Source of the DNA: Epiperipatus broadwayi
Taxonomy: Eukaryota; Onychophora; Udeonychophora; Euonychophora; Peripatidae
Length of the DNA stretch: 64,000 bases
Assembly: GCA_028023455.1 (NCBI GenBank)
Contig: JAQFVV010006255.1
Location: 868,001 to 932,000, forward strand
Direction: 5' to 3'
Shown: in pieces, positions 22,840-35,830 of the stretch
Layout: every line of letters begins with the position of its first letter
Numbering within the stretch: position 1 is the first letter of the stretch
Translations under genes and position numbers: made by a program
The notes under the pieces: model-generated
Databases searched by the model: none
Seen by the model: only the letters and a program-made list of their open reading frames with translations
What the model was told of the DNA's origin: nothing

Positions 22840-23460
22840 GATTTGAACATTGGATTTTTAGTTTATATTTTTCGTCCACTCCATCTCAAACAACCGATAC
22901 ATGTGACTACATAATATGAAAAAAAGATAAATGATCCCCAATATATGTATTTTATGCATAATCACCACCCATCAATTGGAACAAATTATAAGCTCCCATA
23001 CATATATACAATCAGTAGTCAGATTATATAAAGATAGCAATTCCTTAAACTTTAATACACAGGTTTTAATCTTCTCACCCCTCTGACAATTCAACCATCT
23101 ATTTCATTAAAAACCAACAATGGAACACTCAAAGCCCTTGGTGGATTTGATATTGTAGTCATACTCATGTAGATTATGTCAATCTAATTTTTCATGAGGT
23201 TAGATTGTTGAAGGTAAGAAGATTGAAGCCTGTCCATTAAAGTTTAAGGATGTGCTATCGTAACATAGGCTGAGCACTGATTGTATTAATGTTTGGGAGA
23301 TTATGATCTGGCCCAATTGATGAATGCTGGTGATGCATAAAATTCATATATAGGGATCATTTATTTTTACCACATGTGTGTGGTCATGTGTATTGGTTGT
23401 TTGAGATTGAGAGCAGGAAGAATATCGACTAAAAATCTTAAGTTCAAATCTCAGTTAATT
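22840..23460. mobile_element. Family B ribozyme elements in palindromic pair
   Basis: Two copies face each other. The outer ends are GGATTTGAACATTGGATTTT at about 22850 and the complementary AAAAATCTTAAGTTCAAATC at about 23434-23455. Both contain a tRNA-like B box (GTTCAAATCYC). Each arm contains a decayed hammerhead (22940-22985 minus, 23304-23360 plus), the TCAAACTTTAAT/ATTAAAGTTTAAGGA block and the central CTTCAATCTTCT type sequence. The arms are diverged, so the palindrome is old. Confidence 0.7.
23304..23360 (+). ncRNA. Hammerhead ribozyme relic (family B)
   Basis: ATGATCTGGCCCAATTGATGA, then an imperfect stem II (ATGCTGGTGATGCAT), then AAAATTC. Two core positions are changed (C3 to T, G12 to A). 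Inactive relic. Confidence 0.5.
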
Positions 23461-24725
23461 ACATATTTATCTATATGTGTGTATATTAAAATGAAGATTT
23501 GGAAAGGTGAAATAAGAATACAATTTCAGATTTCTCTGTGAATGTGATTGTTTATTGCTATCATTGTAGCACTGGAATTTCAATTGAATTTTACCTATCA
23601 TCATTTGGGTGATGTACATGATTCAAAAAATAATCTTTCTGATATACGTGGTCTTTATGAAATTTTGTATGAAGTTTGTAAAGTTTTTATGTAGCATGAG
23701 AAATCATCACATAATAGATTAGATCTGCTAATGCAGTAAAACAATCTTGGATCATCTGAACTTATTGTACATGTTTTTATACTGAGTATGGTATAAATCT
23801 TCTCCAGATGTGGTATTTACTATATAGAAAACAGTCAGAAAGGCCGTTGAAATTATAAAAGATTCAGCAGTTTTAATAAACACACTGAAATAGCAAAGCT
23901 TCTTTCTATCTAAATAGAAAATTGTATAAAAGACAATCAAATTTTAAAATGTCAAAATAATAATCTATTATCCAATCATTCTCCTTTAACTTAAACTCTT
24001 TTAATTTTTTTATTGGATAAAATATTTATCAGATAATAGATTATATGCAATATGTTTCATTAGCAGTGTATAGCAGCATGTGAACCACCCATATTTTAAT
24101 AAGATCTATCTGAAATGTCAATGTAAAAATAGCAAAACTAGACATAGAAAATTCAAAGCTGCATTTATCCACACACACGTGCATACCATTCACGTTGTAC
24201 ATCATTATTTCTAAAACTTGGATTTAAATATCTTTATAGATTTATCAAATTTTCAAAAATAAAAAAAGTTATTTAAATGTGCATCTATAATTATAACAAT
24301 AGAATGCAAGATGATTAAATATCTAATGCAATATATTTTCATACTTGAAATAAAATTGTTGGGAGGATAATAAAGATGTATGTAGTCTTGTAAACGTGAC
24401 CAATAAAAAATGATTAAAAAATATTTCTGTAATGCATTTGTTTATTGTGGTAAATATTGTTTAAAAGTAGAATTTAATGAACAAAATTAGCTAGATTATG
24501 AAAAAATTGCATTTCTGAATGATAGAAATTTAATATGGTAATAAATATAAGGCCTGCAAAAAATAACTAAGGCAAATGCTTAAGAAATACAGTAGTGATT
24601 AATTAATTTTATGGAAAAAAATATTCCAATTTACATTTATTTGATTATATATGTATACTAGATACAGCAGAAAATAAAATTATATTAATAATTTTTATCA
24701 TAAAAATTATTATTATATTTTCATC
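23461..24725. other. AT-rich spacer
   Basis: Nothing recognised except short A/T runs. Confidence 0.5.
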
Positions 24726-24729
24726 AAGT

Positions 24730-24945
24730 GGTCTGTGTCAGAGTTGTGAGAACAATAAGCTTGATTGTTATCAATTAAACTGTAGTAATTGGCTAGCTAT
24801 ATATACTAAACAATGATAAAGATATCTGTAAGAGATTGTGATATGAGCCAACTGATGAGTGCTGGTTTAGAATGTAATGTACATCTTGGGGATTATACAT
24901 CCTTTTTTACATGTCTTTGGTCATATGTTTATGATTATACTCCTC
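24730..24945 (+). mobile_element. Family B ribozyme-element copy
   Basis: Collinear with 5880-6100: AGTTGTGAG, ATCAATTAAACTGTAGTAAT, AAGAGATTGTGAT, the hammerhead relic with CTGATGA at 24852-24858, then CATGTCTTTGGTCATATGTTT. The ribozyme's stem II 3' strand and GAAA are mutated (AGAATGTAAT). Confidence 0.7.
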
Positions 24946-25342
24946 CACAAAGGGTTAAAAGTGGATAGATACCAGTCCTTACCTTATCCAAGAATGGTGT
25001 AGTAAACATTACATGACAGAAATAATATTCATTAAGGAAATAAAATATTTTTCATTAACCTCTGATGAATTATGAGGATATATGTTTAGTATAGAATTGC
25101 AAATTTTTATTCTGAGTATTATATGCAGCTATGAATTTTACACAATTTAAATATAATTTTTTTTTAATGTGTTATGGATATTAAACTCTGATAATATGTT
25201 TTTTTTACTCTAGCTGCAAACATGGAGAAGGCTGCTTTATATATTTACTATTTCATTGATATTGAATGAAATTTTAGCGCATAATTTCACATATTTTGTT
25301 TCTGGATAAAAGTTACTGATGTATATTTATTGTTCTGTTTAT

Positions 25343-25538
25343 AAACAAAGGCAAAACTCTCCATACAGTAGTGCCACCCTGTGCCAACCAGAGTAATCAA
25401 TGAATGCCAGAAGGCTTGTGCATAAAATCCCTATCTAGTGCCTACTCATCCAATATCCCCAGACTAATTTCTGGCTTGTGGCCATCATCAGTGAGGAGCC
25501 TTGGATCTGAGAGCTAGTATGAGATGGTGATCATGTGA
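25343..25538 (-). mobile_element. Retrozyme-like element, family A, with 12-bp TSD
   Basis: A 196-bp copy bounded by an exact 12-bp direct repeat, TGTTCTGTTTAT, at 25331-25342 and 25539-25550. Its plus-strand left end (AAACAAAGGCAAAACTCTCC) matches the left end at 1690. It holds a complete hammerhead on the minus strand and no open frame. The duplication size agrees with the 13 bp at the 1690 copy and supports insertion by target-primed reverse transcription. Confidence 0.85.
25448..25506 (-). ncRNA. Hammerhead ribozyme, type I, intact core (family A)
   Basis: Minus strand: outer stem I ATCCAA/TTGGAT, inner stem I CCTCA/TGGGG, CTGATGA (complement of 25485-25491), stem II TGGC/GCCA (4 bp) around CACAA, GAAA (complement of 25468-25471), loop TTAG closed by A-U, cleavage C at 25462. 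All core residues are kept. Stem II is better paired than in the 2130 copy, where the first pair is A-A. The small helix III loop is TTAG rather than the palindromic CTAG. Confidence 0.9.
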
Positions 25539-25820
25539 TGTTCTGTTTATGTTGTCAGTAAATTTTTTGAGTAGAATTGCATGTGTTTTGTCTTTGGATA
25601 TCATAAGGAATTATAAATTTACACAGTTTAAGAATAAATATAAGATTATGGTTAACTTCTTTATAAAATGTGTTATGCATTTTAAACTGACTGTATTTGT
25701 TCTTTTAGTTTTGATATATACCATGTTTGACTGCTTCTACTTTATCTAATGAACTTTTAGCATAGATTTCCACATTTTAATATTTTCTTCTTTTTTGGAT
25801 TGTTTTTAAATAATCAAAAC

Positions 25821-28366
25821 AAAAAAAAAATTATAAAGATAGAGATTAAGCCTAGTTTAGTGATATTCATTATCTAGCTCAAGATCTATTCACAATCTTG
25901 ATATGGAATTTGAAATTTTTCATCATAGAGATCTTAACATATACTGATATGGACCAAGTTATAGTGCAAACATGCATTGTTGTTAACACTATAACTTTCC
26001 AAAATTATTTTTGAAAGTTGTGAAAATTAAAGCAAATCAATGGGAATAGTAAACAGTTTGAATATTAGAAGGAAATAGTGAACCAGACACTATAGTATAG
26101 GTTAATTTTTTGAGACCTAAGCATTTTTCAGCTCTTAAACAAAATTTAAATCTGATAGTAATGTATTTAAGCACTGTCTCTGGTAAATTAGGAATTTCTA
26201 GATTTACTCTTTTTCTACATGATACTTAAATTCTTTGGACTTAGTCATGGATGTACATTTGAACTCAAATTAAACTCTATTTGATTTATTTGTTTCTTAA
26301 TTATAAGGGTTGAGAAAATTACTAAAAATATTCTATTATAAATTAAAATTGATAATATATCAATAAATCATAAATGTCAGTAACATAGATATTTGCATTT
26401 TTTCTCCATTAATTTATACCTAATGTGGATGAAACAGTTTTTAAAATTAAGTCTAATTTCTTTTGGTGGGTTTGTTTACAAAATGTTTACTTGTTGTATT
26501 GTAATGAAACATTGGGACATTTAATGTAAAAACATAATAATAATAATTGTATGTTTACTTTATAAGAAAGTCATGTTCAAACACTCATTTAACAGACCAA
26601 GCGATAGTTAATTTCAATTAACTGAAGTAAAAAAATTTTTTACTCAGCTGAAAAATGATCCTGAATTTTTAAGGTCTGTCTGCTATTCCATCACTATATG
26701 AAATTACTCACAAAATAATATTCATGATGACTAAATCATATTACAAAATATTAGAAATAACAAAAGTTTTTATATATATGATCCAGCAATACAGTAAAAT
26801 TAAATATGAAGTATATATTTATTAGTATTATAAGTACAATTATTTATTATTAAATATTTTCTAAATTTGTAAGAAAGTTACAGTTTTTACATTTCATTTT
26901 AATTCTGGTGCAATTTAAACATAAAAAAAGAAAGGGAAAAATGCATAATAATTCATTTTTAGAAACCTTTCCGACAAAGTAATTTTTGAATCTCTTTGAA
27001 ACTATTATATATATATATATTGTAGGCAGTGGCCAACTCTGGCCATGTTAGATGTTACAAACTTTCTAAATTAAACTAATGAAATTAGAATGGGGAAGTG
27101 ATTATATTTAATTTTTTCATGTTTTTTTTTAAATAATAAAAATTGATTTATTTAAATATTTTTTATTTATTAAATGATAATATGAAAATTCTAAACATTG
27201 TATTTTTTAAAAATAAAAATGTGAATATTCATAATTTGTTAGTATTTGTAAAAGAGATAGTAAAGTATAAGATAAGATAAATAATTTCCTTTAGGTACTG
27301 ATTTAGAGTGTGTTCATGGCCATGTTGAATTCTAAGAACTGGCCAAAATCATTTACTGGCACATCCCCAAAATTGCAATTTACATCAATAATTAAAAAAT
27401 TAAAGTTCAAATTTTGTACAATTGTGCTTAATCAAATCACTTGATTAAAATATAAAAAAATAGGAGGAACAAAAACATTCCAAAATACTAAAAGCTTATA
27501 ATTTCTAAAATAGGAATTTAAAATACTTAAACAGAAAAAGTAAATGAATAAAAATAATAGACACATATATTAATTAAAAAACAACATGTTCAGTAAATGT
27601 AAAATTGATCAAATCAAGCTTATAACTTCTAAAATACAAATTTTATTACAATATAAGCCTATAACCACATGTTGAAATAATGTAAATTGTTGAATAAACA
27701 TAGAAACAACTGCCAAAGCATATTAATTCTACAATTAATATTAAATCACATTTTATCTTAACATTAGTCAAAAGTTTAGTTGTCTAAAGTAATGTAACAG
27801 GCACATACATACGTTACATTGTTTTTTTAATATTAAACATGAAAAAAATAAAAGTTCGCAAATAAAACTTTTTTTTTTTTTTTAAGAATTGAAAATTAAA
27901 ATTCTATACTAAACTCATATATATATAAAATCGCACAGATGAAAAAAAATTATTAAAATAAAACTTTATTAAAAATAGAAAAGGTATTTTAAAAACAAAA
28001 ACTCAAAAAGATTTAGAGATAAAAATATATCTTTAAGTTTGGAAAACACATTAATTAATCAGAAAATGGAAATGATTGTTTTAATTAGTTAAATATAAAC
28101 TAGCCCTTGGGCATTTAAAATGTATAAGCAAAGGTCAGATAGGAGAGAAAAACAATGGAATCAGACCTCAGCGAAAGGATCATCACATCGATGATGTAAT
28201 GTCAATTGAATCCTTAAAATTAATATAAAAGGAAAAGATTGGTTTAATAGTGATTACGAGAGGACAGATACATGTTAGTGCAGAGTTGAAGGAGGGGATT
28301 GAAGAGACACACTCTTCAATCCCTTCAGTTTTGTTAAAAAAAAGAAATGACATAGTTTTTTCTACA
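25821..28366. other. AT-rich spacer
   Basis: No gene supported. Contains a short (TA)n run at 27006-27021. A repeated GGCCATGTT block (near 27040 and 27317) hints at an unresolved element at about 27020-27360. Confidence 0.4.
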
Positions 28367-28370
28367 TTAA

Positions 28371-29138
28371 CCCTTTTCCCGCCTCTTACGAGGCCTCTCG
28401 TCGACATCTGACGTCACTCTAACTCTGCTAGTTCTTATGCTAGAATATTCGTTTGACAGGTATTGATTAGTTTTTTAAAAGTTCTGTAAGATGGTGCCCT
28501 CTTCCGAATTATTTTACAAGTAAAAAATCAAAAAAAACACATTTAAACCTAAACAAAGAAAGAACATTGTCAGTGATTGGTTGTCAGTGAGCTCTCAGCT
28601 GAAAAAGACATTCTGATTGGCTGGAAAGAACAAAGAAACCGCCTGATCAAAGAAAATAAAGAAAAACGCTGAGATTTTCATTTCGAATGTGATTTAAGTA
28701 TTTAAAAAAGTATAATTTGAGAAATTAAAATAATTTTTAAAAAATAAACTAAAAAAACAAAATTATTTTCGAAAAATATTGAAGATTTTAGTAAAAATAT
28801 TTAAGATTTAGCAAAAAGAAATCTTTACTTTTCAATAATGTAACATTGAAAAAAAGCGTTTGCATCAGCACTTTTTTGTTTAGACATTCGCTTTATATTT
28901 GCCAAAATTGAATATATTTTATAATAAATAAATAGCAATTTATTTTTGAAAGAACTTTCGTTCTCTTTCATAACCTGAAAAATTAGTAATATATATTTTA
29001 TAAACGTATCTGAGTTGAATTTAATATTATAGGCGAATATGTTTTAACAATAGGCTTTGTCTTCAGTTTGTGAGTTGGCCAATTAAAAGATTTGATTTTT
29101 ACCTCATACAACCAATAATATAATTAGCGGTTTAAAGG
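28371..29138 (+). mobile_element. piggyBac-type MITE copy 3
   Basis: A 768-bp element with TTAA on both sides (28367-28370, 29139-29142). Termini are CCCTTTTCCCGCC on the left and, reverse-complemented, CCTTTAAACCGC on the right, resembling the CCCTTTG-type ends known for piggyBac relatives. It matches the copy at 8316-9073 in reverse over its full length. No transposase frame. It interrupts an older reading-frame-like sequence (28183-28366) of unknown type. Confidence 0.87.
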
Positions 29139-29142
29139 TTAA

Positions 29143-31560
29143 GAACCAGCTACAGTAAAAGACCTCCAGATAAATAAAAAACAACAGCTAACTGGATACC
29201 AATATCTTCAGGATGGTGTGGGAATTCCCTTTTTAAAATTACAAACAACTACAAAGTATGGACCTTTCAAAACCATAAGAACTTTAGATAATTCATGAAC
29301 ATTAAATTAAAAACTTTCCGTATTTAAAATAATTGAAATAGATTCCTATCTGACCAAACTAAATTATTTATTAATTAGTTATAATTTTATTTGATGTATT
29401 TCTTTTTTGTAAAATCATTTCCATTTATTTTTTTTTGTTCTTTAAGTTTTATTTATGGTTTTTGTTTTGGAATAAATTAAATTATATAAATGTTAAACTT
29501 AAGTCAGGCATGAATGGCTATATAGATTTGTAAAGTTATATTAGGGGAGGGTAATCTTTGGTTATTTGTTTCATAGTTAAATTAGGTCAATGGATTGGAT
29601 ATATTGGTGTAATTAGTAGATGTAGTACGAGATTCGCTACGGGCAGAATCGCTTTATATGCTGCACATTTTCTTTTTGCCTATGGAATGCGATCATAAGT
29701 CGGCAAAATGACCGCAGTCCTTTCCTATGGAGTTTTTTTTTATTGCTCTTATCGTCAGATAGATGTAGTATTCCTATCTGATGAAAGGCAATTTCTTCTC
29801 TTAACCTATGTGTGCCGTTGTAGTCGTATTACATTGAATACATCGATATATCAGATGGATTGAAGTTGGTTTGACTGCGAACTTTTGGCCTAAGGTTAAA
29901 CAAGGATAGAATTTTTTTTTTCAAATGCAATCTATGTAGTCTATTCATACTCGACACTCTAAATATAAATGCATTAAATTTAAGTTGGGTATAGACGCTT
30001 GCATGGGTTCGTTACCGGTTAATTATGTTTTTGGTTTTCATATTTGATCAAAATATATAGACATTCGGTAAATACTGATATGTTACAGTGAGAATCTAAG
30101 ATGTATTTATGTTGGATGTCTTTTAAGTTATTGGTGTCTCTGTGGCATCTTATGATGAATGCTATTGGGTTTCTTATAAATTTCCCTCTGCATTTCCACC
30201 AATGATTTTATATTTTGATCGTTTATGTTTATTTTGAAATGTTTTTGACCGGGTAATCTATGTAACCGATCTATACTCAACATTAAAAACACATTTTATA
30301 AATCCATCTGTGCGAACTTATAAAATTTAAAATGTACTTATAAAAATTAAAATGTAAAATCAAATTCTAAAATCAAGTTAAAATTATAAAATAAAAGTAA
30401 TGTTAAAATGATTCAAAATTTATATGTGCGTTAATAAATGTTTGTGTGTATAATTACTGGCAGTGGCTTATTTTATTCTTTTTTTATATATTCTTAGATA
30501 AGAATTTACTATAAGATATAAATCTCTGCTATTCCACTGAGCTAGTGACAATGGGCTAATGACTGGAATCAACCAAAAGATATAAAATAAATAATTATTT
30601 TTTGACTTACGTATCTGCCTACTTTATAAATTTTTCTAGGTTCAAATGCCTAGGTGGCGCCCTGTAGTGCAGATTACATTAAGTCTACTTTCTCCGGATC
30701 ATTATAGTAAAGAATATTAATTTTGCAATTAATAAATCAGTTTTTTTCTTATCGAAGTGAGTATTGTTGTGTGATTCATTTTTCACATAATTATTTTCTG
30801 GTTAATGGATAAAAAGAATCTAAATGAGAGAAATTTATTCATTAAATTTTTCAAAGATGCTAATGCTATCTACTAACAGTGAAAAGGTTAGTGTTTATCA
30901 TGTTTAAAATCCAATAACTCTTTTACATTTGAAATAATCGCTAAATTTTTATTAAAATCTGTAAATATTTTTAAACATGAATCTGTGTTCGTTTGTTGAT
31001 GGTAAAAGTCACTTTGATGTTAATAAATAACAAATTATATAAATAGATATATAGATTTGTATCAATTTCAATAGCTTGTAAGGACCTCACATGATCAAGA
31101 GTAGAGCCAATATCTACATCAAGAGATCAAATGTGAACAACACTATTTTTCTTATCTCCATTTTTTTTCTTACTACATGGAACAAAGAAGGCATGCAACA
31201 TCAGTTTCTTTCTGGTAAGAAAAAATCTGACTAATTATACAATTAATATGCTTTATTTCATATGCTTATAGGCATATATTATAATAAAATTTATATTTTA
31301 GAAGTTATTAGCTTTTAGTTTTTTGAAATTATAAGCTCTTGAAACAATCAAGTCCAAATATTTTAAACTATTATTACACTCCTTTTCTATAGTCCATTTA
31401 AGCCCTTTTAATTTATTAAATTCATTAAAAACTTGTGGTCATGGATTTGATTGTTTCAAGAAATAATGTTATTGTTTATAAATTGTTTGTTAAGCCTATA
31501 CAAACGAAGATATATTCGTGTTTTTCTAAAGTACTGCATAATTATAAAATGGCTGCTTTT
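29143..31560. other. Unassigned, slightly GC-richer stretch
   Basis: 29600-30300 has more CpG and less A/T than its surroundings. A loosely repeated block occurs at 29936-30000 and 30255-30320 (AATCTATGTAGTCTATTCATACTCGACA-like, shown in part). It may be an old element or a regulatory or transcribed region. No coding frame is convincing. Confidence 0.35.
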
Positions 31561-31745
31561 AAGTCTTTTTTTGCATAGAAATAATATGTTATGAAAATTT
31601 TCATATCATAAAAGGGAAAACATTGAGAGTTATGTAAATGAATTGTTGTTGTTTTGTTTTTTTTTTGCATAGAAATAATATATGTAAATTTTCATGTGAT
31701 AAGAGGGAAAATGTTGAGAGTTATGTAAATGAATTGTTATGTGTT
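31560..31745. repeat. ~95-bp tandem duplication
   Basis: TTTTTTGCATAGAAATAATA followed by GAGAGTTATGTAAATGAATT occurs at about 31567-31645 and again at about 31664-31740. Confidence 0.85.
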
Positions 31746-32290
31746 GGTTGTGATATAAAGAAAATTTATCAGGCAAATTGTCAATTTAATAAACAAATTA
31801 AAAGGAATAATATTGAAAAGTTTGTTAATAATATGAAATGGAATTTATTACCTTTTTCTAATAATAATCAAGCTAAATTTTTGAAAAACATTTATACTGG
31901 AATATATAATATTTCATGGTTCATATAATTTGAATAAGATGGTTAATAATTCTAAGGATAAATTATCTAGGGATGGAGTGAGTAATATAGTTTACCAATT
32001 TTTTTTTGAGAGTCAAGGTGAAGTATTGAAAAAAGTGTTAAAGAACATAAGTTATTATATAAAAGAGTATCAACGATAATTCAAAGAGGTAAAAAGAATA
32101 AAGATGACTCATTTACATAATCACTGTTTTATGATCTTGATAGAAATTGTAAATGCAAATTTGATTTTGATAATAAAAAAATTAAGATTTTAAATTACGA
32201 ACATAATGAAAAAATAAAGAGGCAATTTTTATTAATTGTTAGAAAAATACGATAATAAACCCACAATCAGCAAATATTAAGATTAATGAA
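31638..32290 (+). pseudogene. Unidentified decayed coding-like sequence
   Basis: A 96-codon open frame (31638-31928) continues, across stops and frame changes, into hydrophilic protein-like text: YKRVSTIIQRGKKNKDD, then FYDLDRNCKCKFDFDNKK, then NEKIKRQFLLIVRKI (about 32055-32250). This looks like a decayed mobile-element protein, but I recognise no domain. Confidence 0.3.
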
Positions 32291-32484
32291 TTATGAAACA
32301 TGTAAATTGACATATGGTTTCTGGTTGATGCTGTTTTACTCCATTCTGAAATTAGTCAGTTTGCTTGGAATGATTATGAATACAATTGAAAGTACTACTG
32401 TTGAATAAAGTTTATATTGAAATTTATTTTATTATTTACTATTATTTGGAATATATTTACATTTTATACATACATGTTTTATAT

Positions 32485-32815
32485 ATAGAAAGGAAATAGA
32501 TAAGTATTTTGGTGGGTAGGTAAGTAGCTAAGTAGGTATGTAAGTAGATAGGTTAGTAGATATATAAGTAGGTAGTTAGATATTGGTAAGCAGATAGATA
32601 GGTGATATATAGATAGAAAGATCAGTAAATAGATAGATAGATCTATGGCTGGGTAAGATAAATAGATGAATAGATAGATATACATATAGGTAGATGGGTA
32701 GATGGGTGTGTAGGTAGGTGGATGGGTGGTTGGTGGGAAGGTAGGTGGATGGGTGGGTAGGTGGAAGGGTGGGTAAATGGGTAGGTGGATAGGTGGGTGA
32801 GTCACTCATAAATAA
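32485..32815. repeat. TAGG/GATA-type microsatellite block
   Basis: About 330 bp of interspersed GATA, GTAG and GGTG/GGTA tetranucleotides (for example TAGGTAGGTGGATGGGTGG). The Thr/Pro/Tyr-rich open frames on the minus strand are translations of this repeat, not genes. Confidence 0.92.
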
Positions 32816-32999
32816 GTAAGGCCATTCCAAATCAACAAAAAGGAGACAGAAAAAAACTATAAATGTATATTGTGATGACTATACAAATGAATCTGTGAAC
32901 TACAAATACATCCATGTATAAAATGTTCTGGTCTGTTGTTTGATATTAATATCTTAAAATATTGTCATTTGTTTCCTCAGGAGAATATTTCAGTACCAT

Positions 33000-34000
33000 T
33001 GTATTCTCATTCTCTTCCATATTTTATCAATGAAAATAATTGGCATTCCACTACTTTAGAATGTCTTTGAGAAAATCATGCTCAAGTTTCCATTGTTCAT
33101 TTTTCTTGTCCAATGCAACAAATGTATAATTTTAAAATAGTGGACTCTGTAGTATCATATCACATCCAGAAAGCTGAACAGATTGACTGGTTTTTGCCAT
33201 TAAATTTGTAAAATTATACAGAGCATCCTTAGGTAGAATTTTTCTAATGCTTTTATATTATTCTGATAGATTCCCAAGTCTCACTTTCATGCAATAAATT
33301 AGGTAAAATAGCAGCTTTATATACTGATAACTTAGTTCTAGTAGCTATTTTCTTTGATAAAATACTCTTTTAACCTGTTAAAAGCAGCAATAGCACATTG
33401 AACTATATTAGGTCTCAACATCTAAGTCCAGCCTTTGACTTATAAAACTGCAAAGGTACTTAAACTAGTTTACATTCTTAAGTTGATAAACTATCCAAGC
33501 TAAAAATTGCTGAGTATTTTTAGTCTGTCATTGGCTGATAAAGAATGAGTTTTTTCAATATTAATTAATAAAGCAGTGTTGTTTTCAAAGCATTAAGGAA
33601 CATTCTGTAAATTGTCTATTGAAATGGCAAAAATAACACAAACATCATCATACTATAAATCCAGAATCAAAGAAGATAAAAGTCTTGTTTTTGCTTTTAA
33701 TTGATTCAAGTAAAAATTCCTCCATCAAACGTATATTGTATTTTGAACTCTGTTTGATTAAACACCTACAAACAATTCTGAAGACCACTGTCATAAAAAT
33801 TGAAAACAATGTTGAAGTATGTATATATCTTTATTTAACACCTGTTTTCATTTCATGTTTCATATATTTCACCTATAATAAAAACATTTCCTTTTATTCT
33901 ATCATCTAGGTGAGATTTTACTTGTATCTAGGAAGTTCATATTCAACCATATTTATTATTAAATCTGGAAAAAAAATGTATTTGAAACTATATAATAATC
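33000..34000 (-). pseudogene. LINE reverse transcriptase, decayed copy 1
   Basis: Minus-strand translation shows, in order, a motif B equivalent near 33850 and the catalytic YDD region (YDDVCVIFAISIDNLQN) at 33600-33660. KTHSLSANDRLKILSNF follows. Then comes the C-terminal signature shared by many RTE/CR1-like elements (AIAAFNRLKEYF; IKALEKFYLRMLCIILQI) at 33130-33400. Several stops and frameshifts. It lies collinear with a second copy at 34480-35420, and the two share RT blocks. Confidence 0.65.
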
Positions 34001-34479
34001 CTTTTTTATAACATGATTCTTTGATTATCAATTTTGATTGAACATCCAAAAGCAGGATCTTTATTTGAGTCAAATCTTAAGTGATGAAAATATATCTTAA
34101 GTTATTGACAAATCTGATCTGCTTAACAATTTCTCTTCTGATACCTGGGAGATGAATATATGAAAAAAAACTACTGCAAAAAAATAGACTGGAGTATGGA
34201 AGTAATATTTCTCATGCTAATATTTAGTTGAGTACATATAAATTTGTTGTAGGAACTTTTTCTACAAACAAGAGCACAATATTTACAAGAATAATATATT
34301 AATGCTAAGTAAGCTGTTCTAAGTATTTGTATTACCATCTCAAATAGTACCAGTAGTTTTCCAGAGAGATCATTCCTATAAATTAATTTTGATCTAAGCT
34401 TAGACAAATGGAAAAAAACAATTTATACTCTGATTGCAGATTACTCCTCCTTATTAAGAGACTTCTATTTTAAAAGAGA
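34001..34479. other. Region between LINE copies
   Basis: Contains a 78-codon open frame (34171-34407, minus) without a recognisable motif. Probably LINE-derived, not assigned. Confidence 0.35.
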
Positions 34480-35420
34480 TCTCTTTTAAGAAATCAAATC
34501 AATATCATCAGCTTAGATTAATATTCCTGCCATTGTATTTTTAAAATTTTATGAACATCCTTAAAATATATTTTTCTTATGATTTTGTGTTATGCCATTA
34601 GAATATTCAAACCTCAATTCTATACAATAAATTATATAAAATAACAACTCTTATAAATTAATTGCTAATCACATTTGAGACTACGCTACATTTCAACATT
34701 TAAATCCACCTTTTTATTAAAAAAGCTTTAATTGGATTCTTATTTTCAAGTTGATAATAATCCAAGCTAAAACTTCCTGAAGATTTTTCTTACATATTGG
34801 CTGATTAAAAACGTGAACTTTTTGAAATTTAATTGCAGTCACAATGTTAAATACATTCTATAAATCATCTTTAAAATAAAGATAGGACAATCATCTTCAT
34901 ATTGTAAATCCTGAATCCAAAAAGATGAAATTTTTGTTTTTGCTTTTAATTAATTAAATAAAAAATTGCACTTATGTATTTTGATCCCCATTTGATTAAG
35001 CCACTTATAAATAATTTCAAAGTCCACTATCATAAAAATTGAAAACAGTTTTGGAGCAAATATATATCCTTTTTTAATATTAGTTCCCATTTTGAATGCC
35101 TCAAATTTTCCACCAGTGGTAATAACACCTTTTTTTATTCCTCTATTTAGAAATGTCAATTAATTTTATGCAGAGTCATAGACTTGTTCAATTAATTAAA
35201 TCAAACATGTTAATCAAATCAATGGAAGCAATATATAAATTATATTTTGGTTCCAGAATTTTTCTTGCATTTCCTAGCAATAAAAAACATGTTTCTAATG
35301 AATCTTGATTCTCTAAAACCATACTAAGTTTTTAATAACCATTTACTTATGGAAGTAAACTATTCAACAAAATCCATAAAAGTATCTTTGCTATAGTGGA
35401 TAATGTGTGTATATATTAGA
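34480..35420 (-). pseudogene. LINE reverse transcriptase, decayed copy 2
   Basis: Minus strand: motif A region YNLYIASIDLINMFDLIN near 35245, usual form YIAFIDLTKAFDSVN. Then motif B in the open frame 34950-35159, FEAFKMGTNIKKGYIFAPKL followed by FSIF (usual form GVKQGCVLAPTLFSIF). Then motif C LQYEDDCPIF near 34895. The order A-B-C is correct for RT. It belongs to the same family as 33000-34000. Stops present. Confidence 0.68.
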
Positions 35421-35569
35421 TTAGATTAACAACTCAACCTGATTTATTGAGCATGTGAAATACTCTCATATAATATTAACCACTAGAAAAGTTTGTATTT
35501 ATATATTTCATCTAAATTGACAAACTGTAAATTGGAAAATTTTTGTGCATGTCAATAGTTAAAATATAG

Positions 35570-35830
35570 CTTTAAAATAAGAAATGTGATCATTTTAAAA
35601 TCTTCACACTTTCATTCCAAAGTGCTTAAGATTGGCCTATATAAATGAATATAGGTAAAAATGATAAAATGTTTACCAACAATCAGAAAGTAGGCAACAT
35701 TTTACTTAAACCCAAACTTTTGACCCTTTTAAACTCTATAATTGTTTATAGAATCCTTTGTGGAATTTGTGGAAATGAATAATCATCTCATTAGCACTAT
35801 AAAAGAATGAAAATGTTAATACAGCCAAAC
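35570..35830. repeat. Solo copy of the 42.8-43.5 kb fold-back element
   Basis: TTTTAAAATCTTCACACTTTC followed by AAGATTGGCCTATATAAATG matches the arm of the fold-back at 42815-43485 in the opposite orientation. Diverged. Confidence 0.5.

Larger units (their letters stand above)
25060..25820. repeat. ~270-bp direct duplication flanking a ribozyme element
   Basis: The segment about 25060-25330 (TAGAATTGCA, TTACACAATTTAAATA, AATGTGTTATGGATATTAAAC, ATTTCACATATTTTGTTT) is repeated, diverged, at about 25565-25820 (TAGAATTGCA, TTACACAGTTTAAGAATA, AATGTGTTATGCATTTTAAAC, ATTTCCACATTTTAATATTT). The family A ribozyme element sits at the end of the first unit. Confidence 0.6.

Noticed and set aside
28183-28407. 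74-codon open frame on the minus strand
   Set aside because: It crosses the TTAA boundary of the piggyBac-type MITE, so it cannot be an original gene unit. No motif.
29764-29790. CTGATGA box followed by AAGGC
   Set aside because: No pairing partner and no GAAAC. Not a hammerhead.
32479-32830. Two overlapping open frames rich in Thr, Pro, Tyr and Leu
   Set aside because: They are translations of the TAGG/GATA microsatellite in two frames. No non-repetitive protein sequence remains.
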